DNA from: an uncultured Eggerthella sp.
GTDB lineage: Bacteria; Actinomycetota; Coriobacteriia; Coriobacteriales; Eggerthellaceae
NCBI GenBank assembly: GCA_900547965.1
Contig: URJE01000004.1
Coordinates: 1-45,529 of the forward strand
Reading direction: 5' to 3'
DNA length: 45,529 bases
The notes below the pieces were generated by a model that saw only the letters and a list, made by a program, of their open reading frames with translations, was not told the DNA's origin and did not search any database. Of this stretch, positions 25,530 to 34,331 are shown piece after piece. The position numbers were made by a program, and so were the translations under genes. The stretch's first letter is position 1. Each line of letters starts with the position of its first letter.

Positions 25530-26324
25530 CTATTCATCCTCATCGAATACCAGCTCATCGAAGTTGATCTTCTCAACCGCACCTACACCTGCGGCAAGCG
25601 CATCGGAAAGCATCGTTTGCATCGCTTCCTGCATGGTCTCAGGCTGCAGAAGATCGTCTTCCTCCTCTTCTGTGCTACCAAGGGAATATGACTCGTCTTC
25701 CGGGCGTACTACGTTCAAGCGCTCAGCAATAAAGGCGCGTGTTTCCTCGTCGGGAGCAAACGACTCAAGCGGAGGAAGGTCTCGCACCGAGCCAAGGCCG
25801 AATTTCTCCAAGAAGGTTCGGGTGGTTGCATACAGCACCGGATTGCCAGGTGCATCTTGAGTGCCCGCTTCACGCAGTAGGCCCTTTTCAACCAGAGAAT
25901 TGATAGAGCTGTCCGAACTCACGCCGCGAACCGAAGCAACGCCATTGCGGGTAATAGGCTGGCAATACGCCACAACAGCCAGCGTCTCCAACGCCGCCTG
26001 AGAAAGCTTGCGGGTGTCCCATGAAAGAACATAGCGCTCGATCAGCTCATGGTAGCGGGGATGTGTGTACAGGCGCCAACCACCAGCAACTTCGCGAAGC
26101 TGAATTCCCCGCTCGGCTTGCTCGAGCTCACTCTGCAAATGCACAAGCGATTCCTGAACGCATGCAGGGTCAACTTGCAACATGTCCGCGAAGGTCAAAA
26201 CCCCAACGGGCTCATCGGTGACAAACAGCATCGACTCAATGGCGCCCATAAGCCACGCCTGGTCGACTTCAGCATATGCTGCAACATCACTGGATTCCTG
26301 CACGTTGTTCTGATCTTCTTGCAT
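25530..26324 (-). CDS. scpB: segregation and condensation protein B
   Basis: ScpB binds ScpA and SMC to form the bacterial condensin. The double winged-helix core runs from LMGAIESMLFVTDEPV to LGSVRDLPPL and includes the diagnostic QAALETLAVVAYCQPITR and NPVLYATTRTFLEKFGL. The C-terminus adds about 65 residues rich in Glu and Asp (for example GSTEEEEDDLLQPE), longer than most ScpB proteins. Two ATGs lie in tandem at the start; the second (26324) has better spacing to GGAGG. The region overlaps the scpA stop by 1-4 bases, so translation is coupled. Confidence 0.95.
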   Translation of the reverse strand: MQEDQNNVQESSDVAAYAEVDQAWLMGAIESMLFVTDEPVGVLTFADMLQVDPACVQESLVHLQSELEQAERGIQLREVAGGWRLYTHPRYHELIERYVLSWDTRKLSQAALETLAVVAYCQPITRNGVASVRGVSSDSSINSLVEKGLLREAGTQDAPGNPVLYATTRTFLEKFGLGSVRDLPPLESFAPDEETRAFIAERLNVVRPEDESYSLGSTEEEEDDLLQPETMQEAMQTMLSDALAAGVGAVEKINFDELVFDEDE

Positions 26325-27115
26325 CATGCCTCCCCTGCCGAATCGAATTCGCTATCATCCAAGATCTGCGCGTTTGCCCCTTCAACGTACGTGATGGAAA
26401 TATCTCCAAACAAATCATCTTGCTTCAAGCTCACCATATTGCGCTTGAACAATTCCAGCATGGCCAAAAACGTCACCACGATTAAATGCGGGCTATCATC
26501 AGCCGAAATGAAATCAGAAAACTTTGCGCTTCCATTGGCGCACACCCTATCGAACACCGTGCGAACCTGCGTTTCCACGGGAATCACCTTTGCGGCGATA
26601 TGCTCAGATTCGAGCAGGAACACATCACGGCGGGCAATGCAGCTCGCGCACAGCTCGCCTAAACGCTCGATCTTGACACCCTCCAAGTAATCTGGCACCA
26701 GCGTGAGAAAAGAACGGTCGGGACCAAAGGGGCGTGTATGAACGCGGGACTCCGCTTCGAAGCGACCCTGCAAAGCGGTTGCCGCATTTTTGAATTTCTT
26801 GTATTCCAGCAAATGCTCAACCAGCGCATCGCGCATTTCACTCGCCGACATTTCCTCATATTCTTCGGAAACATCTTCAGCCTCTTCATGCGGCAGCAAG
26901 CTTGCTGCCTTGATCTCCAGAAGTGTCGAAGCAACGAGAAGAAAGTCGCTCGCCACATCCAGATCAACATTGCGCATGCGCTGCACTTCCGCCAAATACT
27001 GGTCGGTGATTTCCGAAAGGGAAATAGAGCCAATACTCACCTTCTGACGGCTGACCAGATACAGGAGAAGATCAAAAGGGCCCTCGAAGCTTTCTATGCG
27101 AACACGGTACGACAT
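26324..27115 (-). CDS. scpA: segregation and condensation protein A
   Basis: ScpA is the kleisin that bridges the SMC heads. The N-terminal family signature IESFEGPFDLLLYLVSRQKVSIGSISLSEITDQYL is clear, followed by DFLLVASTLLEIKAASLLP. The C-terminal winged helix includes SPHLIVVTFLAMLELFKRNMVSLKQDDLFGDISI. It is 263 residues, normal for the family. The acidic middle (HEEAEDVSEEYEEMSASE) is typical. The ATG at 27115 comes 2 bases after the trmL stop, so trmL, scpA, scpB and rluB form one unit. Confidence 0.96.
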   Translation of the reverse strand: MSYRVRIESFEGPFDLLLYLVSRQKVSIGSISLSEITDQYLAEVQRMRNVDLDVASDFLLVASTLLEIKAASLLPHEEAEDVSEEYEEMSASEMRDALVEHLLEYKKFKNAATALQGRFEAESRVHTRPFGPDRSFLTLVPDYLEGVKIERLGELCASCIARRDVFLLESEHIAAKVIPVETQVRTVFDRVCANGSAKFSDFISADDSPHLIVVTFLAMLELFKRNMVSLKQDDLFGDISITYVEGANAQILDDSEFDSAGEA

Positions 27116-27117
27116 GT

Positions 27118-27594
27118 TTACAATAGTGCCTCGAACGCATTTTGGCGCAACGTTTCGTACACGCCAATCGCAACAGCATTGGAAAGATTCAGGGAACGCA
27201 AGCTTTCACGCATGGGAAGACGCACGCATTCTTCGGCATGGGCTTCAAGCACCTCGGGATCGACACCTCGGCTCTCGCGGCCGAACACTAAATAGAGTTC
27301 ACCGGCGTCGGCCAAATCCTCATCATAGAAAGATCGGCTGGTATTCCCCGTAAAGAACAGCATGCGCTTACCTTTGTGCTCCTTCAGGAACTGGCTCACA
27401 CAAGGATGACGAACGATAGTCACTTTATCCCAGTAATCGAGGCCAGCACGGGCAAGGTTACGCTGGGTGTAGCGAAACCCCATCGGCTCTACCAAATGCA
27501 GCGTTGCGCCTGTGCACGCACAGGTACGGGCAATGTTGCCCGTGTTTTGAGGAATTTCCGGTTCAAATAACACCACATGCAGATCAAGTGCCAT
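27118..27594 (-). CDS. trmL: tRNA (cytidine(34)-2'-O)-methyltransferase
   Basis: TrmL methylates the ribose of the wobble base in leucine tRNAs. It is a SPOUT methyltransferase with a SAM-binding knot. The N-terminus LHVVLFEPEIPQNTGNIARTC is the family mark, then HLVEPMGF, LVFGRESRGVDPEVLE and the knot segment ESLRSLNLSNAVAIGVYETLR. The 158-residue length is normal. The ATG at 27594 shares its A with the stop of the ABC-F gene (TAATG), and the end is 2 bases from scpA. Confidence 0.95.
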   Translation of the reverse strand: MALDLHVVLFEPEIPQNTGNIARTCACTGATLHLVEPMGFRYTQRNLARAGLDYWDKVTIVRHPCVSQFLKEHKGKRMLFFTGNTSRSFYDEDLADAGELYLVFGRESRGVDPEVLEAHAEECVRLPMRESLRSLNLSNAVAIGVYETLRQNAFEALL

Positions 27595-29627
27595 TACGCA
27601 TCGAGTCCTTTGTTCGTCTCTTCCTCGATTTCTTCAGAAAGCATAATCCACTCTTCCTCGTGGGCGGAAAGCGATTGCTTCAGCTTCGCATGCTCAGCTA
27701 TGACGTCGCTCGAAGAGTCTTCGTTCGTATAGAAATCAGGATCGGCCAACAGCGCCATGATCTCTTCCATGCGAGCGGTTTCGCGCTCAATGATCTTGTC
27801 GAGCTCCTTTACACGCTTGCGTTGATTTTTCAGTGCGGCATAAGCGCGATTGCGAGCCTCCGCCTCAACACGTTTTTGCTCCTTGGTTTTAGGGGCAGAA
27901 CCGCGAGGCGCCGTCATGGGCTTCTTAGATGGCCCTTCTTTCGAAAAGGCCTTTGCAAAAGCCGCAGAGGAAGCGGCAGCAGGGGCCGCCTTAGAGGAAC
28001 GCTCCTGCATGCCATCAACCGCACTACGAGTATCTTCCTGTCCGGTTTTGTACAGGTAGTAGTCGTAGTCGCCGGCAAATGAGGTTACCTGACCGGGCTT
28101 TACCTCAATGATGCGATTGGCTACGGATCGAATCAGGTGCCTGTCGTGCGTAATAAGGAGAATGGTTCCCTCGAACTGCTTCAAAGCTTGCTCCAAGATA
28201 TCCGCACTCGCGATATCGAGATGGTTCGTGGGCTCGTCAAGGCAAAGCAAGGGACGTGGAGCAACAAGCATCTTGGCCAAAGCCAAGCGGCACTTTTCAC
28301 CACCAGAAAGAACAGAAACCTTCTTGTCTACCGCATCTGCCTGGAACAGAAAAGCACCCAGCAGTGTTCGAACCTGAGAAATGCTCCAACCAGGAGCCGC
28401 GCCATCCAGTTCCTCGAAAACCGTATTGCCAGGATGCAGCTCCTCAAGCTGGTGCTGAGCAAAGTATGTTTTGCTCACATGGGCACCGTATTTTATTGTG
28501 CCCGCGTCGGGTTCCAGAGCACCCGCAATCATCTTCAGCAGGGTAGACTTTCCCGCACCGTTCGGACCAACCAATGCGACCTTTTCCCCGCGGTACAAAG
28601 CCAGATCAAGGCCATCGTAGACCGTCTTCGATCCAAACGACTTGCACAAGCCCGTGGTTTCCACCACCAGATCGCCCGTACGTGGTGGTTGCTGGAAATT
28701 GAAGTGCACACTCTTGCGCTCAGGGGGTACCTGGATGATCTCCATTTTCTCGAGCTTGCGCACACGATCTTGCACCTGTTTGGCCTTCGTTGCCTTGTAG
28801 CGAAAACGCTCGATGAAGGCCTCCATATGAGCAATTTCCTCTTGCTGCTTCTGCGCTTGTTCGCGCAGCAATTCAAGACGCTCTTCGCGTTGCGTCAAAT
28901 AAGCAGAGTAATTGCCTTTATAAAGCTGAACATGACCTAAATCGATCTCGGCAACGCGATCGACCATGTTGTCCAGAAATTCGCGGTCGTGACTTACCAC
29001 AATCACGCTTCCCGAATAACTGCGCAAAAACCCTTCCAGCCATTTCACGCTTTCAAGGTCAAGGTGATTGGTGGGCTCGTCAAGAAGAAGCACTTCGGGA
29101 TTGCGCGTAAGGAGTTTTGCCAATGCGATGCGCATCTGCCAACCACCGGAAAAATCGGAAGTCATGCGTTCCATATCGTCTTCGCCAAAGCCCAAGCCGA
29201 AAAGGACCGAGCGCACGCGCGATTCAAGTTGGTAACCGCCCATGGCCTCATACTGATCACGAGCGCGCCCATATGAGGCAAGCTGTTGCTCGGTGGGGTT
29301 TTCACCCAACGAAGTTTCCAGTTCGCGCATGTGGCGTTCTTGGTTCAATATTTCATGCTGAGCAGAGAGCACCTCTTCAAAAATAGAGCGCTCCCCCATC
29401 TCAATGGCTTCCTGCTCTAGGTATCCGAGTTTTGCGCCCTTCGCCAAGATAATGCGACCATCATCGGCATCCTCTTTGCCGGTAATAATATTGAGCATAG
29501 TGGTTTTGCCAGCGCCATTCGGGCCAACAAGGGCAAGACGATCGTACTCTTCCAAGCGAAAAGTGACGTCCGAAAACAGGACGCGGGAACCAAAGGATTT
29601 GGTGATGTGTTCAAGCTGTAAAATCAT
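27594..29627 (-). CDS. ABC-F family ATPase (ribosome-associated)
   Basis: ABC-F proteins have two fused ABC ATPase domains and no membrane part; they act on ribosomes as translation factors or antibiotic-resistance proteins. Domain 1 (about 1-255) has [32 protein letters not shown] and [14 protein letters not shown] charged linker (about 245-320) includes [16 protein letters not shown]. Domain 2 (about 320-540) has [32 protein letters not shown] and [13 protein letters not shown]. The end (about 575-677) is an Ala/Lys-rich stretch and a coiled coil, as in YdiF/Uup-type members. There is no Shine-Dalgarno before the ATG at 29627; instead TACAAT lies 8 bases upstream, so the mRNA may be leaderless. 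The exact subfamily is not settled. Confidence 0.93.
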   Translation of the reverse strand: MILQLEHITKSFGSRVLFSDVTFRLEEYDRLALVGPNGAGKTTMLNIITGKEDADDGRIILAKGAKLGYLEQEAIEMGERSIFEEVLSAQHEILNQERHMRELETSLGENPTEQQLASYGRARDQYEAMGGYQLESRVRSVLFGLGFGEDDMERMTSDFSGGWQMRIALAKLLTRNPEVLLLDEPTNHLDLESVKWLEGFLRSYSGSVIVVSHDREFLDNMVDRVAEIDLGHVQLYKGNYSAYLTQREERLELLREQAQKQQEEIAHMEAFIERFRYKATKAKQVQDRVRKLEKMEIIQVPPERKSVHFNFQQPPRTGDLVVETTGLCKSFGSKTVYDGLDLALYRGEKVALVGPNGAGKSTLLKMIAGALEPDAGTIKYGAHVSKTYFAQHQLEELHPGNTVFEELDGAAPGWSISQVRTLLGAFLFQADAVDKKVSVLSGGEKCRLALAKMLVAPRPLLCLDEPTNHLDIASADILEQALKQFEGTILLITHDRHLIRSVANRIIEVKPGQVTSFAGDYDYYLYKTGQEDTRSAVDGMQERSSKAAPAAASSAAFAKAFSKEGPSKKPMTAPRGSAPKTKEQKRVEAEARNRAYAALKNQRKRVKELDKIIERETARMEEIMALLADPDFYTNEDSSSDVIAEHAKLKQSLSAHEEEWIMLSEEIEEETNKGLDA

Positions 29628-29803
29628 AACGATTTATTGTACCGTATGCGAACAATGCAACCGAGCGAGCCAGGGCATACTTACAAACCGCGCATGAAAA
29701 CGCAAACAACGGCGCAACTCATGTTCGCAAGATTTCTGCTTCGCAAGCAAACCGCAATCCAGCTCGACTGCATGCTTCAGGCGAAAACAAGACCGGTGCA
29801 GCT
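29628..29803. other. intergenic stretch between the LysR gene and the ABC-F gene
   Basis: These 176 bases hold the presumed ABC-F promoter region (TACAAT at about 29637-29642 on the minus strand, no clear -35). I see no gene and no obvious terminator for the LysR gene. Confidence 0.4.
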
Positions 29804-30736
29804 CTAATCGATGTAAATGCTCGGTGAGGCAGATCGGTCGAGCTGATGCCCACGTACGTACTCAATAAAGTGCTCCACGCAATACGGACGATAATTCTTA
29901 TCACAATATACGAGATAGATCGTGTGGCAGTATTGACGTTTTTCCAGCTCGTTGTTGTACAAGGGCTTTACGACAATGTCTTCCATCGTGCGAGGGAAAA
30001 ATGTGTCGAGCATCAATGCCAGATCAGAGCCATTCGCGGCAAAACCCGCAAGAATAGACTCATCCTCATACACATAGCGAACATCGTCGATTTCAAATCC
30101 ATCGAGCAAATTCTTCACCGATTTTCCGAGAGGCACTTCCCCTCGGTAGGTGATAAGGGACTCGCCCTTCAGATCGCTTAGCGTCAAATACGGTTTAGAT
30201 GCCAAAGGAGAAGACGGGCTCATGGCAACGACCAAGCGCTGCTCAACAACAGGAATCTGATGGAGCTTATCGCTGAAACCAGCATCAAAAGCACAGAAAG
30301 CAACATCATGTTTCCCCTCAACAATGCCGGAAAGCAATTCCTGAGAAGGCTTCTGGTTGATATTGAATTCGGTTTTCCGCTCATTAACCGACGAATAGCC
30401 GTTCAGCAAACGAGGAAGATACTCCGTCTGAAGCGTGATAATGCAGCCAAGATCGATCACGCCGCCATCACCTTCACCAGAATATCCCTTCATTATGGCA
30501 ATACCCTTATCGAGTTGCTCTAGCGAAGCATTTACGTACTTAAGAAACTCGGCACCGTACTTAGTGAGTTCAACATTGCGCCCAGCTTTTTGGAATAAGG
30601 AAACGCCCAGCTCTTGCTCAAGAGAAGAAATGGAGCCAGAAAGGGTGGGTTGCGTAATGAAAAGCTCTTTTGCAGCTTTTGTATAATGCTGCAATTCGGC
30701 CAGTTTTCGAAAATAATAAAGCTGAGATAGATTCAT
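29804..30736 (-). CDS. LysR-family transcriptional regulator
   Basis: The N-terminal winged helix is typical: MNLSQLYYFRKLAELQHYTKAAKELFITQPTLSGSISSLEQELGVSLFQ, where the usual SQPALS recognition helix reads TQPTLS. The remaining residues form a two-lobed effector domain with VIDLGCIITLQTEYLPRLL and HDVAFCAFDAGFS. The product has 310 residues. The ATG at 30736 lies downstream of GGAGG; an upstream GTG (30754) is unlikely. A TATAAT box (30774-30779) lies about 40 bases before the start. It is convergent with nothing and lies next to the MFS gene, so it is the best candidate regulator of the MFS/fix/dehydrogenase locus. The inducer is unknown. Confidence 0.92.
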   Translation of the reverse strand: MNLSQLYYFRKLAELQHYTKAAKELFITQPTLSGSISSLEQELGVSLFQKAGRNVELTKYGAEFLKYVNASLEQLDKGIAIMKGYSGEGDGGVIDLGCIITLQTEYLPRLLNGYSSVNERKTEFNINQKPSQELLSGIVEGKHDVAFCAFDAGFSDKLHQIPVVEQRLVVAMSPSSPLASKPYLTLSDLKGESLITYRGEVPLGKSVKNLLDGFEIDDVRYVYEDESILAGFAANGSDLALMLDTFFPRTMEDIVVKPLYNNELEKRQYCHTIYLVYCDKNYRPYCVEHFIEYVRGHQLDRSASPSIYID

Positions 30737-30773
30737 GCTTCTACGCGCCTCCACCTAAGACAAAACGATGTTA

Positions 30774-30779
30774 ATTATA
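30774..30779 (-). promoter_or_regulatory. -10 box of the LysR gene
   Basis: A perfect TATAAT on the minus strand, 37 bases before the start codon. No good -35 box is seen; an A/T-rich stretch and AGGTTAAGC repeats upstream may bind the regulator itself. Confidence 0.5.
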
Positions 30780-30934
30780 GCGTAAATCCGATAAATAAAG
30801 CTTAACCTATAAGCCATTCTTTGGTTAAACCACAGCAGTTACTACCAGACACGAGGATGCTTCTTTTCGCACCTCCCTCGCAAAACCCTGTTGCGCACCT
30901 CACCCGCACCGCAATAACTAACCTGTCCCTCGAA

Positions 30935-30966
30935 CAAAAAAAGGACCCTGGTTTCCCAGGGTCCTT
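30935..30966 (-). terminator. terminator of the MFS gene
   Basis: An 11-bp stem (plus 30941-30951 with 30956-30966) and a run of T on the minus strand, 37 bases after the MFS stop codon. Confidence 0.93.
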
Positions 30967-31003
30967 CGAGTAGTGCATGAATTATTTCATGAAAGCTACG
31001 TGT

Positions 31004-32311
31004 TTAGTCGTGCATCTTTTCCATGGCACTGTAACCGAACTGCTTCTTGAAGCGAGAGATTACATACAGGGACATGCAGATGCTTACGACTGCGGCAACG
31101 AGGAGCAGAACCATCATGATCCAAACTGCGCTACCCTCACCAACGGACTTGGTCATGCTGCCAACGATGAAGGGCAGGAATACCGATGCGAAGCCCATGA
31201 AGGTGTAGTACATACCTACGTTACGGCCACGAGGACCGGGGCACATCATCTGACGAAGCGTAACGCCCGTCTGAAGCATACCGCCAGCTGCGGAGAAACC
31301 GAGAACGGCGATTGCCACGTACACAACGCCTGCACCAAGGTTGAGAGGCAGAGCGACGATAACCAATGCCAATGCGCAAGCAGCAAGGATCGAGTCGATC
31401 AGGATAACCTTGATCGGGGTCCAACGGAGCTTGCCCATCATCCATGCCCAGAACAGAACTGCAACTACAGAACCAGTTGTGTAGATGGAGGTCAGGCCAG
31501 CTGCGGTGGTGGCATCAAGGCCGAGGTTGGTAATACCAAACTGCTTGGTGTACTGCTGAGCGCCGTACATGATGAACATGATCAAGAAGCCGAAGAACAA
31601 CGTGCAAGCATTAACCATTGCATTGGGCTGCTCGAGCATGGCGTCTTTGGCGGCCTGGATTTCTTCCTGAGCCTTGTTCTTGGCGCCTTCATCGCTTGCA
31701 TCAGAAGCAGCGATCTTGCGTTCGTCGTCGTAAATAAACGGAGTGCAAATTGCCATGATAGTAGCGATAACAGACATCACGATAGGAATCATGATGTTGA
31801 TATGCCAGTTAGCACCGCTGTTCATTGCTACGAACAGAGGATAAACGATACCGGAAATGGAAATAACCAGCTTGATACCGATCGTAGTAGATGCGGAATA
31901 CTTGGGGTTCGCTTCAGCAATTGCAGGGTAAAGCGATCCATCCCAGAAACCAGAAGTGGCAACACCGGAAAGGAAACCTGCCACACATGCGACCGTAGCG
32001 TTGTCGGTAAGGAGCATAATCACGAACGAGATGATGTAAAGAACACCACCGCCTACCGCCATGATCTTACGGCCAATGCGGTCAGAGATTTCGCCTCCGA
32101 TCCATACACTAATGAATTTACCAATACCAACCCACATGATTGCCGTTGATACCGCAGCGGCACCTGCCGTTGCGTCGGTGAAGCCCCATTGCGTGTAGAA
32201 GTTCACCTGATTTTGACTGAAGATAATCGCCTGAACGCCGTGTGTTAAATAACACATGTACACTGTCGCAATAGCGAACAAGTACTTAGTTGCTTGTTTG
32301 GCTGCGCTCAT
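31004..32311 (-). CDS. MFS transporter next to the fix/dehydrogenase locus
   Basis: This 435-residue protein has 12 predicted membrane segments in two halves split by a central charged loop (about 200-235, DDERKIAASDASDEGAKNKAQEE). The MFS motif A is present in the 2-3 loop as GGEISDRIGRKIM (about residue 73), and the N-terminal half has MCYLTHGVQAIIFSQNQVNF, a pattern of organic-anion type carriers. It is not a BCCT carrier, so it does not correspond to CaiT of the carnitine operon. It has its own promoter (32458-32486) and terminator. The short distance to fixX and the codon use, similar to the fix genes, suggest that it imports or exchanges the substrate of the dehydrogenases. The substrate is unknown. 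Confidence 0.9.
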   Translation of the reverse strand: MSAAKQATKYLFAIATVYMCYLTHGVQAIIFSQNQVNFYTQWGFTDATAGAAAVSTAIMWVGIGKFISVWIGGEISDRIGRKIMAVGGGVLYIISFVIMLLTDNATVACVAGFLSGVATSGFWDGSLYPAIAEANPKYSASTTIGIKLVISISGIVYPLFVAMNSGANWHINIMIPIVMSVIATIMAICTPFIYDDERKIAASDASDEGAKNKAQEEIQAAKDAMLEQPNAMVNACTLFFGFLIMFIMYGAQQYTKQFGITNLGLDATTAAGLTSIYTTGSVVAVLFWAWMMGKLRWTPIKVILIDSILAACALALVIVALPLNLGAGVVYVAIAVLGFSAAGGMLQTGVTLRQMMCPGPRGRNVGMYYTFMGFASVFLPFIVGSMTKSVGEGSAVWIMMVLLLVAAVVSICMSLYVISRFKKQFGYSAMEKMHD

Positions 32312-32609
32312 AACCTCCCCTTCCTCTTTTTCTTTCCCTCAATGGAATGCTTAAACCAAACGAGATCCCCTGATGAAAACGATGGCTCAAGACACTTTCA
32401 TGTTAGACCTGCCGTTTGAAGACTTCTAATTCATTCAAATAATGCGAATAGAACCCTATTATAACTGCTGTTTATAGATTTGATAATTTGATGCAATATT
32501 TAATAATGCAAGCCATTTGTTGAAAGCACAAAGAAAGTACTCATGCATGGAGTTAGATCTGCCCCTCATTGAAAATAACCAATCGGCGAATAGCCGCTCG
32601 ACAGAACAT
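32312..32609. other. intergenic region between fixX terminator and MFS gene
   Basis: About 300 A/T-rich bases between the fixX terminator and the MFS start. They hold the MFS promoter and its long leader, which ends in a purine-rich AAGAGGAAGGGGAGG ribosome site. No gene is seen. Confidence 0.5.
32458..32486 (-). promoter_or_regulatory. promoter of the MFS gene
   Basis: TTATCA (32481-32486) and TATAAT (32458-32463) on the minus strand are 17 bases apart. This predicts a 5' leader of about 140 bases for the MFS gene. Confidence 0.65.
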
Positions 32610-32640
32610 AAAAAAAGCGACCTACCGTTGGTAGGTCGCT
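32610..32640 (-). terminator. terminator of the fix operon (after fixX)
   Basis: A perfect 10-bp stem (plus 32616-32625 with 32631-32640) with a five-base loop is followed by seven T on the minus strand, 41 bases after the fixX stop codon. Confidence 0.93.
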
Positions 32641-32681
32641 AATGCAATCAAGAAACGATTGTACGCCTATGCGTGAAATTC

Positions 32682-32981
32682 CTAGCCGAAGCGATACTGA
32701 ACGCCCATGGTAGGCTGAGGATACTCCCACTTTTCGAGAATGGTTTCACCACAAATCATGCGGCACGTACCGCACTCGAGGCAACCAGCATAGTCGAAAA
32801 TGGGCTCGTCGCCCTCAGCGGGCATCTTGTAGAGCGCTGCAGGGCAGCACATAACGAGCTTCTGGAACTCAGGATCGGAAGCCTTAACGCCTTCCTTGAT
32901 CTTGATATGAGCGTTTTCTTCGTCGACCTCAAACTTGTTGAGGGAAAGCTTCTCGTCGACGTTAACAGTGATGTCGATCAC
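32682..32981 (-). CDS. fixX: FixX-like ferredoxin
   Basis: FixX is the small iron-sulfur partner of FixC that passes electrons between the flavoprotein and the quinone pool. Cysteines lie in VMCCPAALYKM and in GCLECGTCRMICG, followed by the family end ILEKWEYPQPTMGVQYRFG. The 99-residue length is normal. The second cysteine of MCCPA is extra; the CLECGTCRMIC set gives the other ligands of a [4Fe-4S] cluster. The start is a GTG at 32981 that overlaps the TGA of fixC (GTGA) with AAGGGAG upstream, so translation is coupled. Confidence 0.95.
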   Translation of the reverse strand: MIDITVNVDEKLSLNKFEVDEENAHIKIKEGVKASDPEFQKLVMCCPAALYKMPAEGDEPIFDYAGCLECGTCRMICGETILEKWEYPQPTMGVQYRFG

Positions 32982-34264
32982 AGTGCCTTCACTCCCTTCA
33001 TAGCAACCTTAGCGAGCTTGAACAGACCCTGGCGCTTAACCGGAGGAAGCGCAAGCTTCATAACATGCTGGCGAGGTTCGCCGTCAACCTTGAAGAGCGG
33101 GGTCATGATGTCGCGGATCATCTCAGGATAACCGCGGAACATGCCGGGGCAGTTCTCGAGGAATTCAGGAGCGTCCTCGTACATCTTCATGTCGCGCATG
33201 ATGAAGGAGCTATCGAGCATGGTCTTGTACTCAGCCAGGCCAGCCTTGGAGGTATCGCCAGCATCGAGAGCCTTGATAACAGCCTTAGCAGCAATAGCGC
33301 CAGACTCAACCGCAAGGTCCATACCGCGAACGGTGTAGCCGAGGTTCATGCACAGCATAGCTGCGTCACCAGCAACAACAACACCGTCGCCAATGATCTC
33401 GGGCATCATCTTGATACCGCCCTCGGGGACAACATGACCGGAGTACTCTACGGTCTTGCCGCCAGCAATAAGGGGCTTGATCTCAGGACGATTCTTGAAG
33501 TTCTCGAGCATCTGATATACAGGAATGTCCTGCTTAAGAACTTCACTCATGGTAGCTACGATACCAACGGAAACAGATTCCTGGTTAGCGTATACAAATG
33601 CGCCACCAATGATGCCGTTAGAGCAGTCGCCAGCGAAGAGCCAGGAAGCACCTTCGCCAGGATTGCAGAGGAAGCGGCTTTCAACAACGTCGGCAGGAAG
33701 TTCAATAGTTTCCTTAGCGCCAACAGCAACCTGATGAATAGCAGGAGCCTTCTTGGAAAGACCAGCCTTAGAAGTGAGGAGAGAGTTAACGCCGTCAGCG
33801 AGGATTACAACATCAGAAGTAATCTCGTCACCAAATGCGAGAATGCCCTTTACCTTGCCATCTTCAATGATGAGGTCTTCAACTGCGATGCCGTAAATAA
33901 ACTCAGCACCAGCATTTTCAGCCTGCTCTGCCAGCCACTGATCAAAGGGGCCACGCAGTACAGTGTAAGACTCTTTACCAGCCTCTTCGAGCTCACGGGC
34001 TGCATAATCAATAGTGAAATTGGAGTCAGGCGACATAAGCGAAATACGCTCATGAGTAACCTTGCGCTGCAAAGGAGCTTCCTGGTAATTCGGGAATACC
34101 TTGGCCAGCGAATGCGTATAGATACGGCCACCGGTCATGTTCTTGGCGCCAGCGTACTGACCACGCTCAACGACAAGAACCGACTTGCCTGCGGATGCGA
34201 GGGTGTAGGCAGCAACAGAACCTGCGCAACCAGCACCGACGACAATCGCGTCAAAATCGGACAT
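32978..34264 (-). CDS. fixC: FixC-like electron-transfer flavoprotein:quinone oxidoreductase
   Basis: FixC is the large flavoprotein that couples FixAB (an ETF) to quinone with FixX. The FAD motif DAIVVGAGCAGSVAAYTLASAG is followed by VVERGQYAGAKNMTGGRIYTHSL. SGHVVPEGGIKMMPEI and VVAGDAAMLCMNLGYTVRGMDLAVESGAIAAKAV, the second FAD segment, are diagnostic. The 428-residue length is normal. The ATG at 34264 follows AAAGGAACAGC; the frame extends 27 codons further up into the terminator after fixB and is not used. A strong terminator (34288-34318) stands between fixB and fixC, so fixCX is expressed at a lower level or from a separate start. Whether the complex bifurcates electrons cannot be told from sequence. 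Confidence 0.95.
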   Translation of the reverse strand: MSDFDAIVVGAGCAGSVAAYTLASAGKSVLVVERGQYAGAKNMTGGRIYTHSLAKVFPNYQEAPLQRKVTHERISLMSPDSNFTIDYAARELEEAGKESYTVLRGPFDQWLAEQAENAGAEFIYGIAVEDLIIEDGKVKGILAFGDEITSDVVILADGVNSLLTSKAGLSKKAPAIHQVAVGAKETIELPADVVESRFLCNPGEGASWLFAGDCSNGIIGGAFVYANQESVSVGIVATMSEVLKQDIPVYQMLENFKNRPEIKPLIAGGKTVEYSGHVVPEGGIKMMPEIIGDGVVVAGDAAMLCMNLGYTVRGMDLAVESGAIAAKAVIKALDAGDTSKAGLAEYKTMLDSSFIMRDMKMYEDAPEFLENCPGMFRGYPEMIRDIMTPLFKVDGEPRQHVMKLALPPVKRQGLFKLAKVAMKGVKAL

Positions 34265-34287
34265 GCTGTTCCTTTCAGAGTGTGAAC

Positions 34288-34318
34288 AAAAAAACAGGGC
34301 GCAGAAAACTGCGCCCTG
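34288..34318 (-). terminator. terminator inside the fix locus, between fixB and fixC
   Basis: A perfect 10-bp stem (plus 34295-34304 with 34309-34318) with an AAAA (TTTT) loop is followed by seven T on the minus strand. It starts 13 bases after the fixB stop and ends 23 bases before the fixC start. Confidence 0.9.
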
Positions 34319-34331
34319 CAATAATACGCTT

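Noticed and set aside
30977..32149. 390-residue open frame on the plus strand
   Set aside because: It lies antisense to the MFS gene, is rich in His, Cys and Asn, and has no family pattern. It arises from the biased codons of the real gene.
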